From Corallococcus carmarthensis (lineage in GTDB: Bacteria; Myxococcota; Myxococcia; Myxococcales; Myxococcaceae), in NCBI RefSeq assembly GCF_003611695.1, contig NZ_RAWE01000006.1:1-64000 (forward strand): DNA of 64,000 bases, read 5' to 3'. Below the pieces are notes generated by a model. That model was given only the letters and a program-made list of their open reading frames with translations, did no database searches and was not told where the DNA came from. Below, piece by piece: positions 50,902 to 58,155 of the stretch. The position numbers were made by a program, and so were the translations under genes. The first letter of the stretch is position 1, and each line of letters begins with the position of its first letter.

Positions 50902-52827
50902 ATGTCCACCCGGAAGTCATCTACCCGAATCCATGCGATGCAGTCCGCGGGCACGCAGCACTTCGTCGAACGCACCTACCGCGAAGGGGGCGTGTTCCAG
51001 TGGGCGCGCGAGACATTGATGAACGCCCTGGAGGCCGGGGCGCGGCACGTCGAATACGGCATCGAATGGCAGGCCGTGGAACGCAAGGGCGTGTACCGGC
51101 GGGTGATCGCGGACGATGGGAAGGGCATGGGCCCGGAGGAACTCGAGGAGTTCTTCAACACGTTCGGTGGAGGCAGCAAGCCCATTGGGGAAGCCGCGGA
51201 GAACTTCGGTGTGGGCTCCAAGACGTCCCTTCTGCCGTGGAACCGCTACGGCCTGGTGGTGGTGTCCTGGGTGGAGGGCCAGGAACCGTCGATGGTCTGG
51301 CTCCAGCAAGACCCGGAGACCGGTGAGTACGGTTTGAAGATCTGGTCCGTGGAGCTCGATGACGGCACTCAGTCGAACGAAACCACGATCCGGCCCTACC
51401 TGGACGAAGCGCATGGTTGTGATTGGGCGGCCGTGCGGCCTGACTGGATGGGAGCGCATGGCACCGTCATCGTCCTCCTGGGAAACGAGCCCACCGATGA
51501 CACGGTGCTGGGCGACCCGACCCGGGACGAGAAGGGCGTGCACGGCGTGGCGAAGTACCTCAACCACCGCATCTGGGAGGTTCCCAAGGACGTCGACGTC
51601 AAGGTGGACGTCCTTCAGAGTGACCTCAAGGAGAACTGGCCCCGGAGCGCACTGGAGGCTCGGCCCAAGGAGCCTCGGGCCACGATCCGGCGCACCGTCC
51701 GGGGCGCTCGGCACTGGATCGAATACACCCGGAATCATGAGGGAGGGCGCCTGGCGGACAGCGGGACCGTCCCCCTGGACGACGGCACCCGGGCGCACTG
51801 GTTCCTCTGGTCTGGCGAACGGCCCAACATCCACGGCTACGCTCCGCAGCACGGCTTCATCGCGGCGCTCTACAAGAACGAGCTGTACAACCACCAGACG
51901 CACCATTCGCCCTACCGGGCCCTGGGCGTCAGCGCCACGCCCGTCCGGCAGCGGCTGTGGGTGGTGTTCGAGCCACGGGCCTTCGACAAGGAAACCAAGA
52001 CAGGCGTCTTCCCGACCACGGACCGCAATGCCCTGAAGCTCCGGGGAGGTTCGGGCACGAGCGACGAGCTGCCCATGAGCGAGTGGGCCAACGCCTTCGC
52101 CGACAAGATGCCGGAGTCCGTGCGCAAGGCGCTGGCGGACACGCGTCTGGGGGACGCCCGGGGCATCGAGGACGAGGCCTGGCGCAACCGGCTGCTGGAG
52201 CGCTTTGGTTCGCGCTGGAAGATGACGAAGCTGTCGGCGCGCAAGGAGGGGCCGGAGTCCGTGCAGCCCATCCAGAAGGGGGGCCGTCAGCTCACGCTCC
52301 CAGGCACCCCGGCGGCCACCCGCAGCCCGAGGGTCGCGACCTCCGCCCCGACGAAGAACCCTCGCGGGCCGGAGAACCTGGGCGCCTCACCGGGGCCCAG
52401 CTCCGCGCGGAGCACCCGGGTGGGCGGGGGCCTGCCGCACTGCCGCACCGTCAAGGCGAGCGACATGGACAATCCGGGCTACCTCGCGGCCTGGCAGCCA
52501 CGAGACCCCCAGTGTCCCAACGGCGTGGTGCTCCTCAACATCGAGCATCCCGTCCTGGCGCAGCAGATCGCCTATCACCAGTCCCAGTATCCTGATCACT
52601 TCGCCGAACAGGTCCAGCAGGAGGTCGTGAACGTGTACCAGGAGATGGCGATCTCCAAGATCGCCCACTCCGAAGGGATGCGGTCGTTTCTCCCCTCGCG
52701 CGAGGTGGAGCAGGGCCTGAGGACGCCCCAGGCCCTGACGCTGGCCCTGCTGGGGCTGGTGGGTGAGGACATCCTCATCCAGAACCGACTGCGAGGAACG
52801 CTCGGCAAGGCCCGCTCGAATGGCTGA
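50902..52827 (+). CDS. stand-alone GHKL (Hsp90/MORC-like) ATPase (641 aa)
   Basis: The ATP-binding Bergerat fold is clear: N-box QWARETLMNALEAGARH (Glu37, Asn41), G1 box ADDGKGMGPEEL, and G2-like box GGGSKPIGEAAENFGVGSKT. No kinase phospho-acceptor or receiver domain is present. The following ~250 residues look like a transducer-type fold, then a Pro/Ser-rich linker (~450-515) and a C-terminal domain (VLLNIEHPVLAQQIAYHQSQ). Such MORC/Hsp90-like ATPases occur in some defence loci, and the Zorya operon lies 5.5 kb away, but a link is not shown. Start taken at ATG 50902; ATG 50779 is an in-frame alternative that would add a Cys-rich extension. Confidence 0.75.
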   Translation: MSTRKSSTRIHAMQSAGTQHFVERTYREGGVFQWARETLMNALEAGARHVEYGIEWQAVERKGVYRRVIADDGKGMGPEELEEFFNTFGGGSKPIGEAAENFGVGSKTSLLPWNRYGLVVVSWVEGQEPSMVWLQQDPETGEYGLKIWSVELDDGTQSNETTIRPYLDEAHGCDWAAVRPDWMGAHGTVIVLLGNEPTDDTVLGDPTRDEKGVHGVAKYLNHRIWEVPKDVDVKVDVLQSDLKENWPRSALEARPKEPRATIRRTVRGARHWIEYTRNHEGGRLADSGTVPLDDGTRAHWFLWSGERPNIHGYAPQHGFIAALYKNELYNHQTHHSPYRALGVSATPVRQRLWVVFEPRAFDKETKTGVFPTTDRNALKLRGGSGTSDELPMSEWANAFADKMPESVRKALADTRLGDARGIEDEAWRNRLLERFGSRWKMTKLSARKEGPESVQPIQKGGRQLTLPGTPAATRSPRVATSAPTKNPRGPENLGASPGPSSARSTRVGGGLPHCRTVKASDMDNPGYLAAWQPRDPQCPNGVVLLNIEHPVLAQQIAYHQSQYPDHFAEQVQQEVVNVYQEMAISKIAHSEGMRSFLPSREVEQGLRTPQALTLALLGLVGEDILIQNRLRGTLGKARSNG

Positions 52828-52847
52828 GGGCCGTCCAGGGTCCTGGG

Positions 52848-53942
52848 TCAGACAGGCATGTTGAGGCGAGCCGCCTGGTAGAGCAGGTCCAAGCGGTCAT
52901 CGACGCCCAGCTTGGCGAAGATATGTTTCACATGGCTCTTCACCGTGTGACGGGAAATTCCCATCTCATCGGCGATTTGCTGGTCGTTCCATTTGCTGAG
53001 CATGCCCATGGCGACGACGACCTCGGTGGAGGTGAGCTCACACTTCATCTGCTCAGGGAGCGGGATGGAGTGGGGGAGCTCGTTCATCAGGAGGGCCCAC
53101 TTCCGGGGACCCTCGGGAGCACGCAGTTGGATGAACCGGACCACGCGGGAGCAATTCCCGTGGCTGCGGACCCAGGAGTCCTTGCCGAGCCGGGCATCTG
53201 GGGGCATGCGCACCAGGGACTCCAACTGCTCCTGGAGGGGGATGGGAATGCCAGACGAGTGGAGGTCGGAAGGGGCGAACCATCGCTCCAAAAGGACGGC
53301 GGCGTTCGGGGAGCGCAGCACCTCGCGGTGGGGTGGCTCCACGACGAGGATGGCGGCATTGGGGCGGCGGTAGAGCTCTTCGAGGATGTTGGCGTAGGTG
53401 GCGAGGCCCTGGGTGACACCGCATTTGCGGATGACTTGGGTCAAGTGCTCGGTGACGCTCGCGACAACGTCGGCGTTCTGGTCGGAGAAAGGGCGTGGCC
53501 GGTGTCTGTAGAGCGCGAGGGCTGCGTCGAAGCCGGGGCGGAGGATGAGCCGGACGGCCATGATGTGCTCCAAGGGCGGCCCCAGCTCGATGCTGAGTTG
53601 GTGGATGAGGCTCCCCTTGAACTCCTCGTGGGACATGAGCTGCGAATCGCGGACGACCCAGTTGGGCCGGTCGAAGATGGGTTTCCGGAACATGTCATGT
53701 TCGATCACCTCGTTGTACCGCTCGAGGATGAGGAGGCGCTGGCCCGGAACGAGCCATTCATTTCCTGGCGAACGCGTTTTCTCCATGAGGCACAGCCCCA
53801 TGGCGTCTGCCTGCGCGAGCTGGAGGAAGCGGGGTCGGAATGCCTCGAGGGCTTCAGCAAGGGTCAGTGGAGCATGGAGGGCGAGGAGTGCCTCTTCCCT
53901 GAGCGAGTACTCGGCGGCAGTGAGATTCGGTAGACGGACCAT
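52848..53942 (-). CDS. LuxR-family transcriptional regulator (364 aa)
   Basis: The last ~65 residues are a LuxR/FixJ helix-turn-helix: LTSTEVVVAMGMLSKWNDQQ, IADEMGISRHTVKSHVKHIF and AKLGVDDRLDLL. The N-terminal ~280 residues form an unrecognised sensor region, possibly GAF-like (ILVVEPPHREVLRSPNAAVL). There is no receiver domain. It should bind DNA as a dimer and respond to an internal ligand or partner. Convergent with the GHKL ATPase gene (stop 20 bp away). Confidence 0.82.
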   Translation of the reverse strand: MVRLPNLTAAEYSLREEALLALHAPLTLAEALEAFRPRFLQLAQADAMGLCLMEKTRSPGNEWLVPGQRLLILERYNEVIEHDMFRKPIFDRPNWVVRDSQLMSHEEFKGSLIHQLSIELGPPLEHIMAVRLILRPGFDAALALYRHRPRPFSDQNADVVASVTEHLTQVIRKCGVTQGLATYANILEELYRRPNAAILVVEPPHREVLRSPNAAVLLERWFAPSDLHSSGIPIPLQEQLESLVRMPPDARLGKDSWVRSHGNCSRVVRFIQLRAPEGPRKWALLMNELPHSIPLPEQMKCELTSTEVVVAMGMLSKWNDQQIADEMGISRHTVKSHVKHIFAKLGVDDRLDLLYQAARLNMPV

Positions 53943-54044
53943 TCACCCTCCTGGAGTAGGCCACCCCGCGAGTTGTATGGGGTGCCCTCTCATCCATAGC
54001 CACCGACTGAATACCTGTCCCTCACCCTCCAGAGGGATTGACGG

Positions 54045-54218
54045 ATGTTCATGAATCCGTCGCGCAGGCTGCCCACGAACTGCTCGCGTCCGCACCTGCA
54101 TGTGCGCACGTTGTTGACCGTCATGCTGGCGCTGGCCCTGGGTTGCGCCACGCGGGAGGAGCCCACGCCGGCTCCCACCGCCCCCCGGTGTCCGCAGGGG
54201 CCGAGGCCAGGCCGTTGA
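54045..54218 (+). pseudogene. small lipoprotein, frameshifted at a C6 run
   Basis: The frame starting at ATG 54045 encodes a lipoprotein signal (TLLTVMLALALGC) and ATREEPTPAPT, then stops at 54218. Just before the stop, at a CCCCCC run (54181-54186), the next frame opens with VSAGAEARPLKEEVSQLNSR, LRRGEKAGLTPHEKAP, a sensible continuation. One base difference in the C-run would restore a ~90-residue lipoprotein. It could be a sequencing error, a natural pseudogene, or phase variation. Confidence 0.5.
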
Positions 54219-54287
54219 AGGAGGAGGTGTCGCAGCTCAACTCCCGGCTGCGACGGGGCGAGAAGGCGGGACTGACGCCGCATGAAA

Positions 54288-54321
54288 AAGCCCCTTTCCG
54301 GTCCGTGCCGGAAAGGGGCTT
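54288..54321 (-). terminator. rho-independent terminator of the Pro/Ser repeat gene
   Basis: AAGCCCCTTTCCGG and CCGGAAAGGGGCTT pair perfectly with a 6-nt loop. Read on the minus strand the stem is followed by a run of five T, the classical form. It lies 32 bp after the stop of the leftward gene at 54353. Confidence 0.88.
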
Positions 54322-54352
54322 CCTGTTTCATCGGGCGCGAGGCGCCGTCGGG

Positions 54353-55114
54353 TTACTCGAGGGTCGGGGCCTGGCTCATGCCGGCCGTCGGATCCGCGCT
54401 GCCCTGGCCGAGCGAGCCGCCCAACAGCGAGCTGCCCGCGGAGCCAACGGCGCCGACCACGCCCGTCACGCCCTGGGCCACGCCCTGCACGCCCTGGCTG
54501 ACGGCCTGCACGCCCTGGGTGGCGGCCTGCACCAGCTCGGTGATGCTGCTGATCACCGAGGCGACGCCCTCCAGCAGCTTGCCGATGCTCTCGGTCTTGC
54601 TGGCGCCGGCCGGAGAAAAGCCGTCCGTCTGGAGCGACTGCATCAGGGGCGAAGCGAGCTTGGAGTCAGGCCGCTGGGCGCCGTTGGGCAGCGAGGGCGC
54701 GGAGAGCATGGCGGCGTCTGGCGCCTGGACGCCGTTGGGCAGCGAGGGCGCGGAGAGCATGGCGGCGTCAGGCAACTGGGCGCCGTTGGGCAGGAAGGGC
54801 GAGGCGAGGTCAGGCAACTGGGTGGCGGCGTCGAGCAGCGAGGACTTGGAGAACTTGGAGTCCGGCTTCTGGGGGGCGTTCGGAGCGTTGGGCGAGGAGG
54901 GCTTGGCGTCCGGCTTCTGGAGCGCGTTCGGAGCGTTGGGCGAGGAGGGCTTGGCGTCCGGCTTCTGGATCGCGTTCGGAGCGTTGGGCGAGGAGGGCTT
55001 GGCGTCCGGCTTCTGGGTGGCGTTGGGGGAGCTCGGCTTGGAAGACGGGATGTCCTGCGCGGGGGGACGGCGGATGGCGTTGGTGGAGGGACCGCGAGCG
55101 GAGGAGATCTTCAT
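54353..55114 (-). CDS. Pro/Ser/Asn-rich repeat protein (253 aa), function unknown
   Basis: The N-terminal third is low complexity and contains three perfect-to-near-perfect 16-residue repeats (SSPNAPNAxQKPDAKP, residues 41-88) plus a partial one before them. Next come two PNGxQxPDAAMLSAPSL repeats, and finally a Gly/Val/Gln-rich hydrophobic end (VQAVSQGVQGVAQGVTGVVG) that could insert in a membrane. There is no signal peptide, so if exported it uses another route. It has a strong terminator at 54288. The disordered repeats with a sticky tail recall secreted effectors or surface proteins, but no family can be named. Confidence 0.6.
   Translation of the reverse strand: MKISSARGPSTNAIRRPPAQDIPSSKPSSPNATQKPDAKPSSPNAPNAIQKPDAKPSSPNAPNALQKPDAKPSSPNAPNAPQKPDSKFSKSSLLDAATQLPDLASPFLPNGAQLPDAAMLSAPSLPNGVQAPDAAMLSAPSLPNGAQRPDSKLASPLMQSLQTDGFSPAGASKTESIGKLLEGVASVISSITELVQAATQGVQAVSQGVQGVAQGVTGVVGAVGSAGSSLLGGSLGQGSADPTAGMSQAPTLE
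54851..54994 (-). repeat. three 48-bp tandem repeats inside the Pro/Ser repeat gene
   Basis: Three copies of a 48-bp unit encode SSPNAPNAxQKPDAKP; DNA identity between copies is very high, which implies recent expansion or homogenisation. Confidence 0.85.
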
Positions 55115-55309
55115 GGGGGAGCTCGTTTCGGAAGAAGAGGGTGGGGACCGCGTTCAGCGTTGAGTCCACCCATAGCAGCGGGCGTGCCAGGCCCTCCGAA
55201 GCCCCATTGCGCGCCCAACCCGTTGATCTCCTTGGGGCCGCGTGTGGCGCGGCCTCCGTTCCCCAGGCAAGGCCTGGTGACTGCCGTTACGGGCTGATGT
55301 GTCCAGTCA

Positions 55310-56341
55310 TCAGGGGGTGCGGAGGCGGATGGGGATCCGGAGCTCCACCTCGTACTCCAGGACATTTCCCTCGAAGCCGCCCTTCGCGATGGCGCTGACC
55401 TTCGTGGGCCGCAACTCCTCCGGATCCGTCCCCTGCTTCACCTGGTAGAGGTGGCAGTGCGCCTTCTTCGCGTCGACGTGCGCGAACAGGCCGCCGTTGC
55501 GCGCGTGGATGAGCTTGGGGAAGAACTCCTCCATGGAGTTCGAGAGCAGGACGTGGATGTCGCAGGGAGAACCCGAGACGGCCATGAGCGTTCCGTATTG
55601 GTGCTCGGCGCAGATCTCGAAGCCCACCTTGACGCCATCGACCACGGCCCAGTTCCGCTTGTTGTCGCCCCCTGCATTCATGACCATGGCGGCGTCCTTG
55701 GTCTGGAACCAGTGGTATTCGAAGTCCGTGCCGTCCAGGTAGGGGATCTGCTTGTCGTACTCGATGACCTGCTTTCCCGCGCGGAAGGCCTTCAGGACGT
55801 TCCGGTACGAATAGGTGCTGCCCGCCTCCGACGCCTGCTCCTGCTGTGTGTCCCAGTCCTCGTTCAGGTAGGCGCGTTTGACTCCGTCGGGCAGGTGGTC
55901 GTCACCCATGCACTGGACCTTGGCGAGCGACTCGAAATGGCGTTCCAGCGAGCGCTCCGCGCCGAACTCGATGGCATCCGCGACAGGCAAGGTCCCAGGA
56001 ACGACCAGGACGTCACCCAGCTGTGTCGAGAGCCCCTTGATCTGTTCGCTGAACTCGAGCGCCGCCTTCGAGGACAGGGCCCCCTCGGGCGCTCCCAGGG
56101 CGTGCCAGAAGAAGAACTCCGGTGCGAGGAGCAGGTGGAAGACGTCCTTGCGCGCGACCCCGGCGCAGAGGTCCTTGAGGACATCCAGCCGCTTGAGGTT
56201 GTTCACGATTCCCTGTCGGGTCCCATCGCATTGCAGCATCGTGATGGCGACCTTCTGGGACTTGATTCCCCGGGCACAATCGTGCCGAGGCAGGCCCAGT
56301 TTCTCCGGGAAGAAGGCATTGCATTCCGGGCAGATTGGCAT
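55310..56341 (-). CDS. carbon-nitrogen hydrolase-fold protein with N-terminal zinc finger (343 aa)
   Basis: The first 25 residues hold CPEC … HDC (Cys4, Cys7, His20, Cys22), a zinc-finger-like set. The nitrilase-superfamily triad can be placed: Glu75 in LLAPEFFFW, Lys197 in VIEYDKQIPYLDG and Cys244 in VGFEICAEHQYG. Family members cleave nitriles or amides, or transfer acyl groups; the substrate here is unknown. The zinc finger is an unusual addition. Distance to the Pro/Ser repeat gene is 195 bp, so co-transcription is uncertain. Confidence 0.72.
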   Translation of the reverse strand: MPICPECNAFFPEKLGLPRHDCARGIKSQKVAITMLQCDGTRQGIVNNLKRLDVLKDLCAGVARKDVFHLLLAPEFFFWHALGAPEGALSSKAALEFSEQIKGLSTQLGDVLVVPGTLPVADAIEFGAERSLERHFESLAKVQCMGDDHLPDGVKRAYLNEDWDTQQEQASEAGSTYSYRNVLKAFRAGKQVIEYDKQIPYLDGTDFEYHWFQTKDAAMVMNAGGDNKRNWAVVDGVKVGFEICAEHQYGTLMAVSGSPCDIHVLLSNSMEEFFPKLIHARNGGLFAHVDAKKAHCHLYQVKQGTDPEELRPTKVSAIAKGGFEGNVLEYEVELRIPIRLRTP

Positions 56342-56912
56342 GGCGGGATCCCCGTTGAGAGAGTGTGGGAGGGCGGGTCAGGGGTAGGGCGGCTTCTGGA
56401 AGGAGGTCTTCAGCTCCAGGAACTCATCAAGCCCGGGTTGGGGCAGTCGACGGAGATGGCTATGCTGCCCCCAAAGCGCTGAAGCGGGGTGGTGTGTGGG
56501 ATTCACGGCAGGGTAGAGGAACGCTCGCGACGACCGAACGACCCACCAGGCCCTGTGCCCTGCCCGCGCCGGGATCTCCCGGGAGGCTCCGGGGCGGGGG
56601 CGTCTTCCCTCGCGAAGGGCGCGTCCGGCGCGAGAATCCACTGCCGTGCAGGTCTCTTCGCGCGGTGGAATTTCCGAAAGGATGGATGTACTGCGGCGGG
56701 GATGGGGCTCCGACCGCGACAAGACGGGGCCTCACGAAGGGTGCAGTGGTCGCGGGGCTGTGTCTGCTGGTGGAATACGAGCGGATGGCCGAGACCAAGA
56801 GGCTGGCAGCATGGTCAAACGGTCCACCGACCCGGAGCACGCCCATCTCGCTCACGCGGGCCGGGGGCTCATCGCTGTGACTTACTCGAGGCCGAACAAG
56901 AAAGGGCCGACC
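56342..56912. other. 571-bp intergenic region, no gene seen
   Basis: Short frames exist on both strands but none has a start, codon pattern or homology that supports a gene. The region presumably holds the promoters of the two flanking, divergently transcribed genes. Confidence 0.5.
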
Positions 56913-57221
56913 ATGAAGAAGCTGCTCGTAGGACTGATGCTGGCTGTGATTCCGCTCGTGGGCTGTGGCACGGAGACAGACGGTCTGGCGGAGCAGGGCC
57001 AGATTGTCACCACCGAGGATGGCGCCGAAATGGTCATTGAGCACCGCTCGGAGCCGGGTGAGGCCCGGTCCGGGGACGTGTCCGCCATGGGTGCGTCCTG
57101 TTGGGTCGTGCTGGAGTACTGCAAGGACCCCCAGACGGGCCGGCCGAACTGCGCGCAGACCCACTGCACCATGGACCAAGCCGTCGCGGCCTGTAAGGCC
57201 CTCATCAAGAAGCATTGCTGA
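56913..57221 (+). CDS. small cysteine-rich lipoprotein (102 aa)
   Basis: Lipobox LMLAVIPLVGC, then an acidic linker and a C-terminal cysteine module: CWVVLEYC, PNCAQTHC, AACKALIKKHC, six cysteines in ~40 residues. They probably form three disulphides after export. An AAAGGG lies 7 nt before the ATG. Function unknown; it belongs to the same general class of small exported Cys-rich proteins as those at 21433, 46270 and 57687, though it is not clearly homologous to them. Confidence 0.72.
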   Translation: MKKLLVGLMLAVIPLVGCGTETDGLAEQGQIVTTEDGAEMVIEHRSEPGEARSGDVSAMGASCWVVLEYCKDPQTGRPNCAQTHCTMDQAVAACKALIKKHC

Positions 57222-57386
57222 GCCGCGCTCCGGGCCTCCGGTTCGTGGTCAGGCTTCAACGGGTGTACCTGGGACGCCATGTGTACATTCTGTGATCTAG
57301 GGATCTGCCGTGCATCTGCGCGGCGTTCGAGGAGCAGGGGCGGGAGGTGGGCGCGGGCCTGCCCTCCGCGCTGGCGCGCCTTCGAG

Positions 57387-57635
57387 ATGATGGTGGGCAA
57401 GCTGAAGGACCTGCTGCACCGCATCACCACGCCGACGTTGATTCTGGTGGGGGAGGAGGACGCGGTGACGCTGCCGGAGATGGCGGACCGGCTGCACGAG
57501 CGCATCGCCAGCTCCCGGCTCCTCCAACTGCCTCACGGCGGCCACATGAGCAACCTGGAGCAGCCCGAGGCGGTGAACGCCGCCATCTCTACGTTCCTGG
57601 ACGAGATGAGGGGAGCCCCGCTCCAGGCGGAGTGA
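57387..57635 (+). pseudogene. alpha/beta-hydrolase, C-terminal remnant
   Basis: The frame reads LLHRITTPTLILVGEEDAVT, then MADRLHERIASSRLLQLPHG and GHMSNLEQPEAVNAAISTFL, the last third of an alpha/beta hydrolase including the acidic residue (EEDAVT) and catalytic His (GGHMSN). The nucleophile elbow and the N-terminal half are missing. In the frame just upstream, VGAGLPSALARLR may be its continuation after a frameshift. Not functional. Confidence 0.7.
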
Positions 57636-57686
57636 GGGATTGCGCAATCCCTCACGGCCATGTCTGGGGTTGAATCTCGGGCGCGC

Positions 57687-57983
57687 TCAGCTCTCGGCGG
57701 AGGGCGCGGACTCGGACGCCTGCGGCTCCTCGCAGACGGGCGCCGCGTCACCGGACGCCTCCATCTCATCGCTCACGGAGGCCTGCTGCGCGCTGGGGGC
57801 GCGGCAGTAGTCGATGCAGAGCTGCTCGTCGCCGCAGGTGACGACGGAGGCGCCGACGGTACAACGGACGTCGCAGGCCGTGGTGCAGCTACAGACGCCG
57901 TGGCACGGCAGCGCGGCGGCCGGCAGCGGCGCGAGGGCCAGGAGCGAGGCGGAGGCGAACAGCGACTTGAGCACGGTACGCAT
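57687..57983 (-). CDS. small secreted cysteine-rich protein (98 aa), paralogue of the one at 21433
   Basis: ATG 57981-57983 has GGGAG 8 nt upstream. Signal peptide LFASASLLALAPLPAAA; the mature part carries CHGVCSCTTACDVRC, VVTCGDEQLCIDYC and APVC. The order of elements (Cys block, TCG, PSxQxASVSxE, DxAPVC, acidic Ser-rich end) matches the protein at 21433. Both lie close to IS91-like relics (21004/21945 and 58070). The function of the family is unknown; disulphide-stabilised extracellular peptides are likely. Confidence 0.75.
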   Translation of the reverse strand: MRTVLKSLFASASLLALAPLPAAALPCHGVCSCTTACDVRCTVGASVVTCGDEQLCIDYCRAPSAQQASVSDEMEASGDAAPVCEEPQASESAPSAES

Positions 57984-58069
57984 GGACATCTCCCTTGGGT
58001 GGACTGCCGCGTCAGCCTCAGGGGATTGTGATTCGGAGTAAATACGTGCTTCCGCGTAACGCGCACGCT

Positions 58070-58111
58070 GCCTGGGAGACTGGCCCCAGCACGGGGGCCA
58101 CCCCAGAACGC
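58070..58111 (+). repeat. IS91-like relic (copy H, shortest)
   Basis: About 42 bp, GCCTGGGAGACTGGCCCCAG through CCCCAGAACGC, identical to the corresponding part of copy D and close to that of copy B. Represents the last transposase codons only. Confidence 0.65.
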
Positions 58112-58155
58112 ATCGAACCCGCTGCCCAGCTTGGAGGCGTCCCGCCAACTGGCGG

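Noticed and set aside
54851-54994. 48-bp direct repeats as a CRISPR array
   Set aside because: Units are contiguous, in frame, coding, and without spacers.
56460-57215. Minus-strand frame opposite the small Cys-rich lipoprotein
   Set aside because: The + strand has a lipobox, ribosome site and a cysteine module; the minus frame lacks a start context and motifs.
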